Below, in pieces: positions 1 to 5,461 of a stretch of DNA of 6,091 nt. The notes beneath the pieces are model-generated. The model ran no database searches, was not told where the DNA came from, and worked only from the letters and a program-made list of their open reading frames with translations. The DNA comes from an uncultured Spirochaetaceae bacterium. Lineage in GTDB: Bacteria; Spirochaetota; Spirochaetia; Treponematales; Treponemataceae. Location of the stretch: the NCBI GenBank assembly GCA_902766345.1, contig CACXDK010000016.1, positions 1 through 6,091 on the forward strand, written 5' to 3'. The position numbers and the translations under genes were made by a program. The stretch's first letter is position 1; each line of letters opens with the position of its first letter.

Positions 1-1540
1 CCGCATGGATTTGTTTGATGAGCTTGAAAGACTGCCGTTAAAGTTTTATGACTGCCGTACTCATGGCGAACTGATGTCTTTATTTACCAACGACACAGAC
101 ACTCTCAGGGACATGATGAGCCAGAGTGTGCCACAGCTGTTTTCCAGTGTGATAAGTGTTGTTGCAGTGTTTACAATGATGATTATTGTAAGCCCTCTGC
201 TTACGCTAGTCATGGTTGTTTCAATGTTCTTTATAATGCTTCTTTCTACGGCTATTGGAAAAAGAAGTGCTAAGGCATTCCGCGAACAGCAGGGCGCTAT
301 TGGCAGACTGAACGGCTATGTAGAAGAAATGATTGAAGGGCAGAAAGTTGTAAAAGTGTTTAACCGTGAAGAAAACGTAAAAAAGCGTTTTGAAGAATTG
401 AATGACGCTCTTTGCGTTGCAGGTACTCGAGCAAACACTTTTGCAAGCATACTCATGCCTATTATGGGAAATTTGAGCCATGTTCAGTATGCAATTGTTG
501 CGATTGTGGGGGCTGTACGTGTAATTTCGGGGCATATAGATTTAGGTTCTATTGCTGCTTTCTTGCAATATACAAGAAGCTTTAACCGCCCAATTACAAT
601 GATGAGTCAGCAGTTTAACGGCATTCTTAATGCCCTTGCTGGTGCAGAAAGAATTTTTGCCGTAATTGATGAAAAAGATGAACTTGATGAAGGAACTGTT
701 ACTTTGGTAAATGCCGTAGAATCAAGCTCTCATATTGTTCAGTCTTATGCTTATACTGGAAAGTGGGCTTGGAAAATGGCTGACGGCAGCTTGAAAACTT
801 TGCGTGGTGATGTGGAGTTTAAGGATGTGTCATTCAGTTATGTTCCTGAAAAAGAAGTTCTGCATCATGTAGATCTTCATGCACGACCTGGTGAAAAAAT
901 AGCACTTGTAGGCTCTACAGGAAGTGGAAAAACAACCATTACAAATTTGCTTACAAGATTTTATGACATAGAAGACGGTAAGGGCAGCATTACTTATGAT
1001 GGAATTCCTTTAAAAGATATTGCAAAAGACGATTTACGCCGTTCTCTTTCAATGGTTTTGCAGGACACTCATCTTTTTACTGGCTCTATCCGAGATAACA
1101 TCCGCTATGGAAATTTGGAAGCAAGCGAGGTTCAGATTATTGAAGCTGCAAAACTTGCAAATGCGGACGGCTTTATTCAGCATCTTGAACATGGCTATGA
1201 CACTGTAATTACTGGAGATGGCGGTAATTTGAGTCAGGGGCAAAGGCAGTTGCTTGCAATTGCCCGTGCTGCTGTTGCAAATCCTCCAGTCCTTATTCTT
1301 GATGAAGCAACGTCTTCAATTGATACCCGAACGGAAGCTTTGATTGAAAAAGGCATGAATCGCCTTATGGAAGGAAGAACTGTTTTTGTTATTGCCCACA
1401 GGCTTTCTACTGTACGCAATGCGGATGAAATTATTGTTTTGGAAAAAGGCTCTGTAATTGAAAGGGGAAATCATGAAGAGCTTATGGCAAAAAAAGGCCG
1501 TTACTACAAGCTGTACACTGGAGCTTTTGAGCTGGATTAA
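1..1540 (+). CDS. ABC exporter half-transporter (fused membrane and ATPase domains), 5'-truncated
   Basis: Partial gene: the frame is open to the left edge (first full codon at 2), and the ATG at 5 is unlikely to be the true start because family members are about 600 residues and 511 are present. Numbering from that Met, residues 40-85 and 145-190 are hydrophobic and form the later part of an exporter-type transmembrane domain, with a coupling region at about 93-125. The ATPase domain begins near 268: A-loop Tyr279, Walker A GSTGSGKTT at 303-311, Q-loop Gln353, signature LSQGQ at 409-413, Walker B ending Asp433-Glu434, and switch His465. All catalytic residues are present, so this half should hydrolyse ATP; the signature has Gln where LSGGQ is usual. 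A linker of about 40 residues at 225-265, containing TGKWAWK, separates the two domains. To my knowledge such linkers occur in paired exporters of Firmicutes and spirochaetes, so a partner half-transporter gene may lie just upstream (inference). The exported substrate cannot be told from the sequence. Confidence 0.93.
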   Translation, partial: RMDLFDELERLPLKFYDCRTHGELMSLFTNDTDTLRDMMSQSVPQLFSSVISVVAVFTMMIIVSPLLTLVMVVSMFFIMLLSTAIGKRSAKAFREQQGAIGRLNGYVEEMIEGQKVVKVFNREENVKKRFEELNDALCVAGTRANTFASILMPIMGNLSHVQYAIVAIVGAVRVISGHIDLGSIAAFLQYTRSFNRPITMMSQQFNGILNALAGAERIFAVIDEKDELDEGTVTLVNAVESSSHIVQSYAYTGKWAWKMADGSLKTLRGDVEFKDVSFSYVPEKEVLHHVDLHARPGEKIALVGSTGSGKTTITNLLTRFYDIEDGKGSITYDGIPLKDIAKDDLRRSLSMVLQDTHLFTGSIRDNIRYGNLEASEVQIIEAAKLANADGFIQHLEHGYDTVITGDGGNLSQGQRQLLAIARAAVANPPVLILDEATSSIDTRTEALIEKGMNRLMEGRTVFVIAHRLSTVRNADEIIVLEKGSVIERGNHEELMAKKGRYYKLYTGAFELD

Positions 1541-2610
1541 AACACGACTGTATTTTTGCCTTTTACTTTGCCTTTGTACAGGTTTTCATCGGCATTCTTG
1601 AAGGTTTCGTCTATTGAGTCGCCTTTATTGTGGCTTGCAAAGCCTATTGTCAGCGAAACTGGCAGTTTTGTACCTTTTTTGGTAAAGTTGTAATTAGAAA
1701 TGTTATTCTGAATTGTGGCAATTGTGTTTCTGCATTGTTCAAGAGTGACGGATTTATCGTCATACTGCTGGACAATCAGGAATTCATCGCCACCCCATCT
1801 GGCAATGTCTGTGTATTTTTTTGAGTTTTTTGAAAGCTCAGATTTAATGTTTTTGCAGATTGTTTTTAGAACATAGTCTCCAGTATCGTGACCAAAGGTG
1901 TCGTTTATATACTTGAAGTTGTCTACGTCCATGATTGAAATGCAGAAATTCTGCTTGCCATTTTCTGCCATTTTGTGATATTCGTTCAAAAGTTCATGAA
2001 TTTTTCTTCGGGTAAAGACATTTGTAAGTTCATCAAAGTCTGCAATGTGATGCAGAACTTTTTCGGTTTTAAGTACTACGTTTGTGTAGTCAATTAACGA
2101 AATCATTATGAGCATGAATATGAGCAGGCCGTTAAAGATTGAAAATCTTGTGAGTACGAGCGGCTGAATGATGTAGCGTGGTTCTGTTAATACGGTGACA
2201 ACCTTTAATGAAACAAATTCAATGATGGCAAATACACTTACAATGATTGGTATTGGTTTCATGAACTTTTTGTCATAGTATATGTATTTTGTGTAGTATA
2301 TAACCGTAATAAGTCCGAACGGATAAAGCGGAAAGCCCGATTCCCAGCCTATTGAAAGGGTTGCAGCAATTAGATGTAATTGAACTTCTATAATAACTGT
2401 TAGAATAAAAGCCTGTATGCGTTTTTTGAAAATAAGTAAAAATGTAAAAATATATATTGAAACGCTTGCAATGTTAAAATAAAACATTTCCTTTACGGAA
2501 AGGACGTAAAAGGTTATAAGAAAAAGTGCATGTACAAGCAAAAGCGCACAGTTAAAAAACAGTGCAATGTAAAAGAATTTTTTATGTTTATCGACATTCG
2601 AAATTGTCAA
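1537..2610 (-). CDS. membrane-bound GGDEF diguanylate cyclase
   Basis: A 357-residue protein predicted to make cyclic di-GMP from two GTP at the inner membrane. The N-terminal half has about six hydrophobic segments (near 11-37, 42-62, 66-85, 97-111, 119-140 and 155-175) and resembles no sensor domain I can name. The GGDEF domain runs from about 190 to 357: an LTNVFTRR segment, metal-binding Asp228 in DVDNFK, guanine-contacting Asn236 and Asp245 in the IND..GH..GD block, and an intact GGDEF at 273-277 after an Arg-Trp. It ends with the usual ADENLY-type helix. The product inhibition site (RxxD, five residues before GGDEF) is not conserved: the aligned residues are Lys264-Lys-Tyr-Thr267. The start is TTG at 2610, supported by GGAG (CTCC at 2618-2621 on +) with a 7-nt spacer; the next Met in frame is residue 42, inside the membrane region. 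The gene is divergent from deoC and convergent with the ABC gene, overlapping it by 4 nt. Active-site residues suggest an active cyclase; the input signal is unknown. Confidence 0.92.
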   Translation of the reverse strand: MTISNVDKHKKFFYIALFFNCALLLVHALFLITFYVLSVKEMFYFNIASVSIYIFTFLLIFKKRIQAFILTVIIEVQLHLIAATLSIGWESGFPLYPFGLITVIYYTKYIYYDKKFMKPIPIIVSVFAIIEFVSLKVVTVLTEPRYIIQPLVLTRFSIFNGLLIFMLIMISLIDYTNVVLKTEKVLHHIADFDELTNVFTRRKIHELLNEYHKMAENGKQNFCISIMDVDNFKYINDTFGHDTGDYVLKTICKNIKSELSKNSKKYTDIARWGGDEFLIVQQYDDKSVTLEQCRNTIATIQNNISNYNFTKKGTKLPVSLTIGFASHNKGDSIDETFKNADENLYKGKVKGKNTVVF

Positions 2611-2617
2611 TTTTGGG

Positions 2618-2621
2618 CTCC
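2618..2621 (-). promoter_or_regulatory. ribosome binding site supporting the TTG start of the cyclase
   Basis: On the minus strand GGAG lies 7 nt before the TTG at 2610. The only nearby ATG (minus strand, 2622-2620) is out of frame, and no in-frame ATG exists near the N-terminus. This is why TTG is chosen. Confidence 0.7.
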
Positions 2622-2625
2622 ATTT

Positions 2626-2662
2626 GAACTGATTATCCTGCTGCTTGGAAATATATCAGTTC
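2626..2662 (-). repeat. 8-bp perfect inverted repeat in the cyclase leader
   Basis: GAACTGAT at 2626-2633 is the exact reverse complement of ATCAGTTC at 2655-2662, with 21 nt between, and a further TCC/GGA pairing is possible inside the loop (2636-2638 with 2647-2649). On the minus-strand transcript the hairpin would end 4 nt upstream of the cyclase ribosome binding site. No T-tract follows on either strand, so it is not an intrinsic terminator. It could be an RNA hairpin that tunes translation, a protein-binding operator, or chance in AT-rich DNA. Confidence 0.5.
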
Positions 2663-2675
2663 TAAAGTTAAAATT

Positions 2676-2704
2676 TTGACAACTTTTGTAAATCTACCCA
2701 TTAT
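2676..2704 (+). promoter_or_regulatory. candidate promoter P1 upstream of deoC
   Basis: A perfect TTGACA (2676-2681) is followed by a 17-nt spacer and CATTAT (2699-2704), which matches four of six -10 positions. Transcription would start near 2711, giving a leader of about 70 nt before deoC. Its -10 box overlaps the predicted -10 of the opposing cyclase promoter. The -35 box lies within a 6-bp inverted repeat, AAAGTT (2664-2669) and AACTTT (2681-2686), which is a possible operator. Confidence 0.45.
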
Positions 2705-2731
2705 TTTACTATTACATTGTTATAAACGCAA
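2703..2731 (-). promoter_or_regulatory. candidate sigma-70-type promoter for the cyclase gene
   Basis: Read on the minus strand, a -35-like TTGCGT (2731-2726) is followed by 17 nt and a -10-like TAAAAT (2708-2703), which matches five of six consensus positions. Transcription would start near 2696, giving a leader of about 85 nt that contains the 2626-2662 inverted repeat. The -35 box is weak (three of six), so this is a prediction by eye. Confidence 0.4.
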
Positions 2732-2734
2732 CAA
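2717..2734. repeat. short inverted repeat TTGTT-N8-AACAA, possible operator
   Basis: TTGTT at 2717-2721 is mirrored by AACAA at 2730-2734. It lies just downstream of the predicted P1 start and overlaps the predicted -35 of the cyclase promoter, where a repressor could act on both directions. The arms are only 5 bp, so chance is a real alternative. No regulator gene lies in the window. Confidence 0.25.
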
Positions 2735-2744
2735 AATTCTGCTG

Positions 2745-2773
2745 TTGACAAAGTAAACATCAAATCGTACTCT
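2745..2773 (+). promoter_or_regulatory. candidate promoter P2 directly in front of deoC (leaderless)
   Basis: A perfect TTGACA (2745-2750), a 17-nt spacer and TACTCT (2768-2773) form a sigma-70-like promoter; the -10 keeps the key T, A and final T but matches only three of six. Transcription would begin around 2780-2782, essentially at the deoC ATG. No Shine-Dalgarno sequence precedes that ATG, which fits a leaderless message. Confidence 0.4.
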
Positions 2774-2781
2774 TTTCTATT

Positions 2782-3447
2782 ATGGAAACTAAAGATTTAT
2801 TTCCTCTTGTAGATCATACTCTTTTGACTCAGCAGTCTACTTGGGACGATATTAAACAGATTTGTGATGACGCTGTTCATTATGGTACAGCTTCTGTGTG
2901 CATTCCTCCTTGCTATGTAAAGCAGGCTAAGGAATATGTAAAAGACCGTATGCAGGTATGTACTGTAATAGGCTTCCCTAACGGCTACAATTCAACGGCT
3001 GTAAAAGAATTTGAAACAAAGGATGCCATTGCAAACGGTGCCGATGAAATTGACATGGTAATAAACATTGGTCAGCTTAAGGCAAAGAACTATGATTATG
3101 TTCTGAATGAGATTAAAACTCTTAAAGCTGCCTGTGGAACTAAGATTTTAAAGGTTATTATTGAAACCTGCCTTCTTACAGATGAAGAAAAGGTTAAAAT
3201 GTGCCAGCTTGTTACAGAAGCAAAAGCTGACTTTATTAAGACAAGTACAGGATTTTCAACAGCAGGTGCCACTTTTGCAGATGTAGAACTTTTTGCAAAG
3301 AATGTTGGCAAAGATGTTAAAATTAAGGCTGCTGGTGGCATTGCTTCCTTTGATGATGCTAAAAAGTTTGTTGAATTGGGAGCAAGCCGTCTTGGAACAA
3401 GCCGAATTGTAAAGCTTGCAAAAAAAGAAAACGCAACAGGATATTGA
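2782..3447 (+). CDS. deoC: deoxyribose-phosphate aldolase
   Basis: A cytoplasmic class I aldolase that reversibly splits 2-deoxy-D-ribose 5-phosphate into glyceraldehyde 3-phosphate and acetaldehyde, the last step of deoxynucleoside breakdown. At 221 residues it has the usual length of the short bacterial form and is complete. Family marks are DHTLL at 11-15, the VCIPP strand at 39-43, GFPNG at 64-68, the catalytic Asp91 in EIDMVINIG, the Schiff-base Lys153 in FIKTSTGFS, Lys182 in KAAGGI, and the phosphate-binding GTSR at 205-208. The ATG at 2782 gives the right N-terminus, but nothing like AGGAG lies in the 20 nt before it. It is the first gene of a run with cdd (2-nt gap) and an aroA-like gene. 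Pairing with cdd points to use of pyrimidine deoxynucleosides as carbon source. No phosphorylase or phosphopentomutase gene lies within the window. Confidence 0.97.
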   Translation: METKDLFPLVDHTLLTQQSTWDDIKQICDDAVHYGTASVCIPPCYVKQAKEYVKDRMQVCTVIGFPNGYNSTAVKEFETKDAIANGADEIDMVINIGQLKAKNYDYVLNEIKTLKAACGTKILKVIIETCLLTDEEKVKMCQLVTEAKADFIKTSTGFSTAGATFADVELFAKNVGKDVKIKAAGGIASFDDAKKFVELGASRLGTSRIVKLAKKENATGY

Positions 3448-3449
3448 TT

Positions 3450-3875
3450 ATGGAAAAAGAACTCCCTGTTAAAGAAATGATTAAGACTGCCTTTGATATG
3501 CTTAAGAAGTCTTACACCCCTTATTCTCACTGGAAAGTTGGTGCAGGCTTGCTTGATGCAGACGGAAAAATCTGGGGCGGTTGTAATATTGAAAATGCAG
3601 CATACACACCAAGCAATTGTGCAGAACGAACTGCTTTTTTTAAGGCAATAAGCGAAGGTCAGCGCAATTTTACTGCAATTGCCGTTGTTGGCGGTAATGA
3701 AGGTAATGTAAAGGATTATTGTGCTCCATGCGGTGTATGCCGTCAGGTAATGAGGGAGTTCTGTGATCCTAAAACTTTCCGTGTTATTATGGCAAAAAGT
3801 CTTGATGATTATAAAATATGTACGCTCGAAGAACTTTTACCTGAAAGTTTCGGGCCTTCTACAATGGGAATGTAA
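3450..3875 (+). CDS. cdd: cytidine deaminase (tetrameric zinc type)
   Basis: Converts cytidine and deoxycytidine to uridine and deoxyuridine with release of ammonia, in the cytoplasm, for pyrimidine salvage. The 141-residue product has the size of the small homotetrameric class. Visible marks: the YTPYSHWKVGA segment at 22-32, substrate-binding Asn47 and Glu49 in NIENAAY, zinc ligand Cys57 and proton-shuttling Glu59 in CAER, and zinc ligands Cys94 and Cys97 in PCGVCRQ. It ends with the typical LLPESFGP stretch. I chose ATG at 3450 because AGGA at 3438-3441 sits 8 nt before it. A TTG at 3444 in the same frame would add two residues but leaves only 2 nt after that AGGA. The gene begins 2 nt after the deoC stop and ends 4 nt before the aroA-like start, so translational coupling is likely. 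Confidence 0.96.
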   Translation: MEKELPVKEMIKTAFDMLKKSYTPYSHWKVGAGLLDADGKIWGGCNIENAAYTPSNCAERTAFFKAISEGQRNFTAIAVVGGNEGNVKDYCAPCGVCRQVMREFCDPKTFRVIMAKSLDDYKICTLEELLPESFGPSTMGM

Positions 3876-3879
3876 ATAA

Positions 3880-5277
3880 ATGAATATTAAAGCTCAAAAA
3901 AGTACTCTTTCTGGACATATTACTGTTCCAGGTTCAAAGTCGCATACAATCCGTGCCTTGTTGCTTGCAACTTTGGCAGATGGGGTTTCGCACATTGCAA
4001 ATCCATTGCCCAGTGCAGACTGCATAAGCACGGCTCATGCAATTCCGCTTATTGGTGCGGAGGTTGATATGGGAATGTCTAGTGACGGGCAGCCTGGTAA
4101 TACTTGGACTGTAAATGGTGCTGGCAAAAATATTCATTTGCCTGTTGATGTTGTAAATGTTGGGGATTCTGGCTCGCTTTTGTATTTTCTTTCTCCTATT
4201 GCTGCTACTTTTAATGGTTGGAGTGTTTTTACTGGGGATGCAAGCATTCGTAAGCGCCCTGTACATCATGTTGTAGATGCTCTTAAACAGCTTGGAGCCG
4301 AAGCATACATTTCACAGCCAGAAAGTTCCTCTTGCCCTTTGATTATAAAAGGTCCTGTTGTGCATCAGAAAAAAGTTGTTACAGGTGGTACTGTCAGCAG
4401 TCAGTATATTTCGGGGCTCATGATGGCGGCTCTTCGTTTGGATGAGCCAGTTGAAATTGAACTTACAGATCCTAAAGAAACTCCGTATCTTACAATGACA
4501 CATAAGTGGCTTGAAAGTGTTGGTGCGGAAGTTTATATTTCTGAGGATTTTAAGCATATCCGTGTTTCAAAGCCAGCACAGCTTAAGGCATTTGATACAA
4601 CAATTCCTAGTGACTGGGAGGGGGTTGCTTTTCCTTTAATTGCAGCTCTTCTTACAGACAGCGAGATTGTAATTGATAATGTTGACGGAAGCGGAACTCA
4701 GGGTGATGATGCTATTGTTTCTGTTCTGCAGTCGGTAGGTGCTGATATTGTTTGGGATAAAAAACAGAATACTCTTACTGTACGTGGTGGTAAAAAATCT
4801 TCAAACGGAATTGGACGGCTTTCTACTGAAAAGCTTCCGAATAAGGAACTTCATGTAAATCTTTCGGGATTTCCAGATGCAATATGTGCTGTTGCTGTTG
4901 CAGCCTGCTTTACCGAAGGGGTTACATACATAGAAGATATAGGCGTTTGCCGCCGTAAAGAAACGGACCGCATTGTTGTTCTTAATAAAGAGCTTTCAAA
5001 ATTGGGAGCAGAAGTTGAAGAAGGCGAGGATTTTATGATAATCCACGGACATTCTCCTGTGCTTGCTGATGGCAGTGCTAATCCTGCATTCTGTCTGCAT
5101 GGTGCAGAGGTTGACAGCTATGATGATCATCGGGTGGCAATGTCGCTTTCTTGTTTGGGGCTGGGACTTCGCGATGGCAGCTGTGTTACTGTAAAGGATG
5201 CAGAATGTTGTGCGGTAAGCTTTCCGCGGTTTTATGATGTAATGAATGATATAGGCAGTGGTTTTGAAGCTGTTTGA
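3880..5277 (+). CDS. aroA: divergent 3-phosphoshikimate 1-carboxyvinyltransferase (EPSP synthase) family protein
   Basis: EPSP synthase joins phosphoenolpyruvate to shikimate 3-phosphate in aromatic biosynthesis; this 465-residue protein clearly has that fold but is somewhat long (about 430-440 is usual). Kept features (E. coli equivalents in brackets): PGSKS with Lys20 (K22), Arg25 (R27), Arg126 (R124), SSQ at 173-175 (ending Q171), Asp333 in FPDA (D313), KETDR with Glu361 and Arg364 (E341, R344), and DDHR with His417-Arg418 (H385, R386). Changed features, by hand alignment: Val446 where Lys411 is expected before S-F-P, Tyr102 where Arg100 is expected in the GNxGTxxR loop (here GDSGSLLY), and DWEGVAF at 245-251 in place of DxSSAxx. 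About 18 extra residues lie near 303-322. The start is ATG at 3880 with a weak GGGA 11 nt before it. It is the last gene of the deoC-cdd run and is followed by a terminator. The fold is certain; whether it makes EPSP is less so. Confidence 0.85.
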   Translation: MNIKAQKSTLSGHITVPGSKSHTIRALLLATLADGVSHIANPLPSADCISTAHAIPLIGAEVDMGMSSDGQPGNTWTVNGAGKNIHLPVDVVNVGDSGSLLYFLSPIAATFNGWSVFTGDASIRKRPVHHVVDALKQLGAEAYISQPESSSCPLIIKGPVVHQKKVVTGGTVSSQYISGLMMAALRLDEPVEIELTDPKETPYLTMTHKWLESVGAEVYISEDFKHIRVSKPAQLKAFDTTIPSDWEGVAFPLIAALLTDSEIVIDNVDGSGTQGDDAIVSVLQSVGADIVWDKKQNTLTVRGGKKSSNGIGRLSTEKLPNKELHVNLSGFPDAICAVAVAACFTEGVTYIEDIGVCRRKETDRIVVLNKELSKLGAEVEEGEDFMIIHGHSPVLADGSANPAFCLHGAEVDSYDDHRVAMSLSCLGLGLRDGSCVTVKDAECCAVSFPRFYDVMNDIGSGFEAV

Positions 5278-5282
5278 TTTAT

Positions 5283-5329
5283 AAGCCGGTTGCAATAGGT
5301 TAAGCCTTTTGTAGCCGGCTTTTTTTATT
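5283..5329 (+). terminator. strong intrinsic terminator of the deoC-cdd-aroA unit
   Basis: A 13-bp stem pairs 5283-5295 (AAGCCGGTTGCAA) with 5309-5321 (TTGTAGCCGGCTT), including two G-T pairs. AGG at 5297-5299 can pair with CCT at 5305-5307 inside it, and a run of T (5320-5326) follows. It begins 5 nt after the aroA-like stop codon and separates this unit from the URO-D gene. Confidence 0.9.
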
Positions 5330-5368
5330 GTAAGCTCATCTTTCTATAGATTTTTTGTATTAGACTGT

Positions 5369-5452
5369 ATAGGAAAATTGTATATTAAAACCTATTGCTG
5401 TACTAGGCTAGAAATGCTATATATTACCTATCAGATGGCTAGATGATATAGG
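5369..5452. repeat. cluster of ATAGG / CCTAT elements and a direct repeat upstream of the URO-D gene
   Basis: ATAGG occurs at 5369-5373 and 5448-5452, and CCTAT at 5391-5395 and 5427-5431, forming two inverted pairs with centres about 21-22 bp apart. In addition TATATTA followed by CCTAT occurs twice: 5381-5395 (with AAA between) and 5420-5431 (directly adjacent). GGCTAGA also repeats at 5406-5412 and 5437-5443. Two periodic sites flanking a predicted promoter would fit binding of a regulator, but the low complexity of the DNA makes chance possible. Confidence 0.35.
5395..5423 (+). promoter_or_regulatory. candidate extended -10 promoter for the URO-D gene
   Basis: TTGCTG (5395-5400), a 17-nt spacer and TATATA (5418-5423), with TGC immediately before the -10 as in extended -10 promoters. 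Transcription would start near 5430, giving a leader of about 30 nt that carries AGGAG at 5450-5454. Confidence 0.45.
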
Positions 5453-5461
5453 AGCATGAAA

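Noticed and set aside
221..535. 104-codon minus-strand frame within the ABC gene
   Set aside because: It is the mirror of transmembrane codons and has no supporting motif. Frames at 1020-1208 (+), 1049-1243 (-), 1234-1419 (-) and 1630-1824 (+) are rejected for the same reason.
1633..1645. Perfect GGCTT-GCA-AAGCC palindrome downstream of the ABC gene
   Set aside because: It lies within cyclase codons, has only a 5-bp stem and is not followed by a T-tract, so it is not supported as a terminator.
2611..2781. Riboswitch (c-di-GMP, purine or similar) in the divergent region
   Set aside because: I could not match any conserved aptamer core on either strand. Only simple hairpins are visible.
3444..3449. 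TTG at 3444 as the cdd start
   Set aside because: It overlaps the deoC stop region and leaves only 2 nt after AGGA. ATG at 3450 has 8 nt spacing.
3096..3530. 144-codon open frame on the minus strand
   Set aside because: It lies opposite deoC and cdd, both of which have clear catalytic motifs. The translation resembles no protein family I recognise.
3934..4269. 111-codon minus-strand frame inside the aroA-like gene
   Set aside because: It is fully antisense to conserved EPSPS motifs and shows no domain features. The same holds for 4312-4557 and 4996-5295 on the minus strand.
5456..5458. ATG at 5456 as the URO-D gene start
   Set aside because: It is only 1 nt from AGGAG, too close for normal initiation. 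The in-frame ATG at 5462 has a 7-nt spacer.
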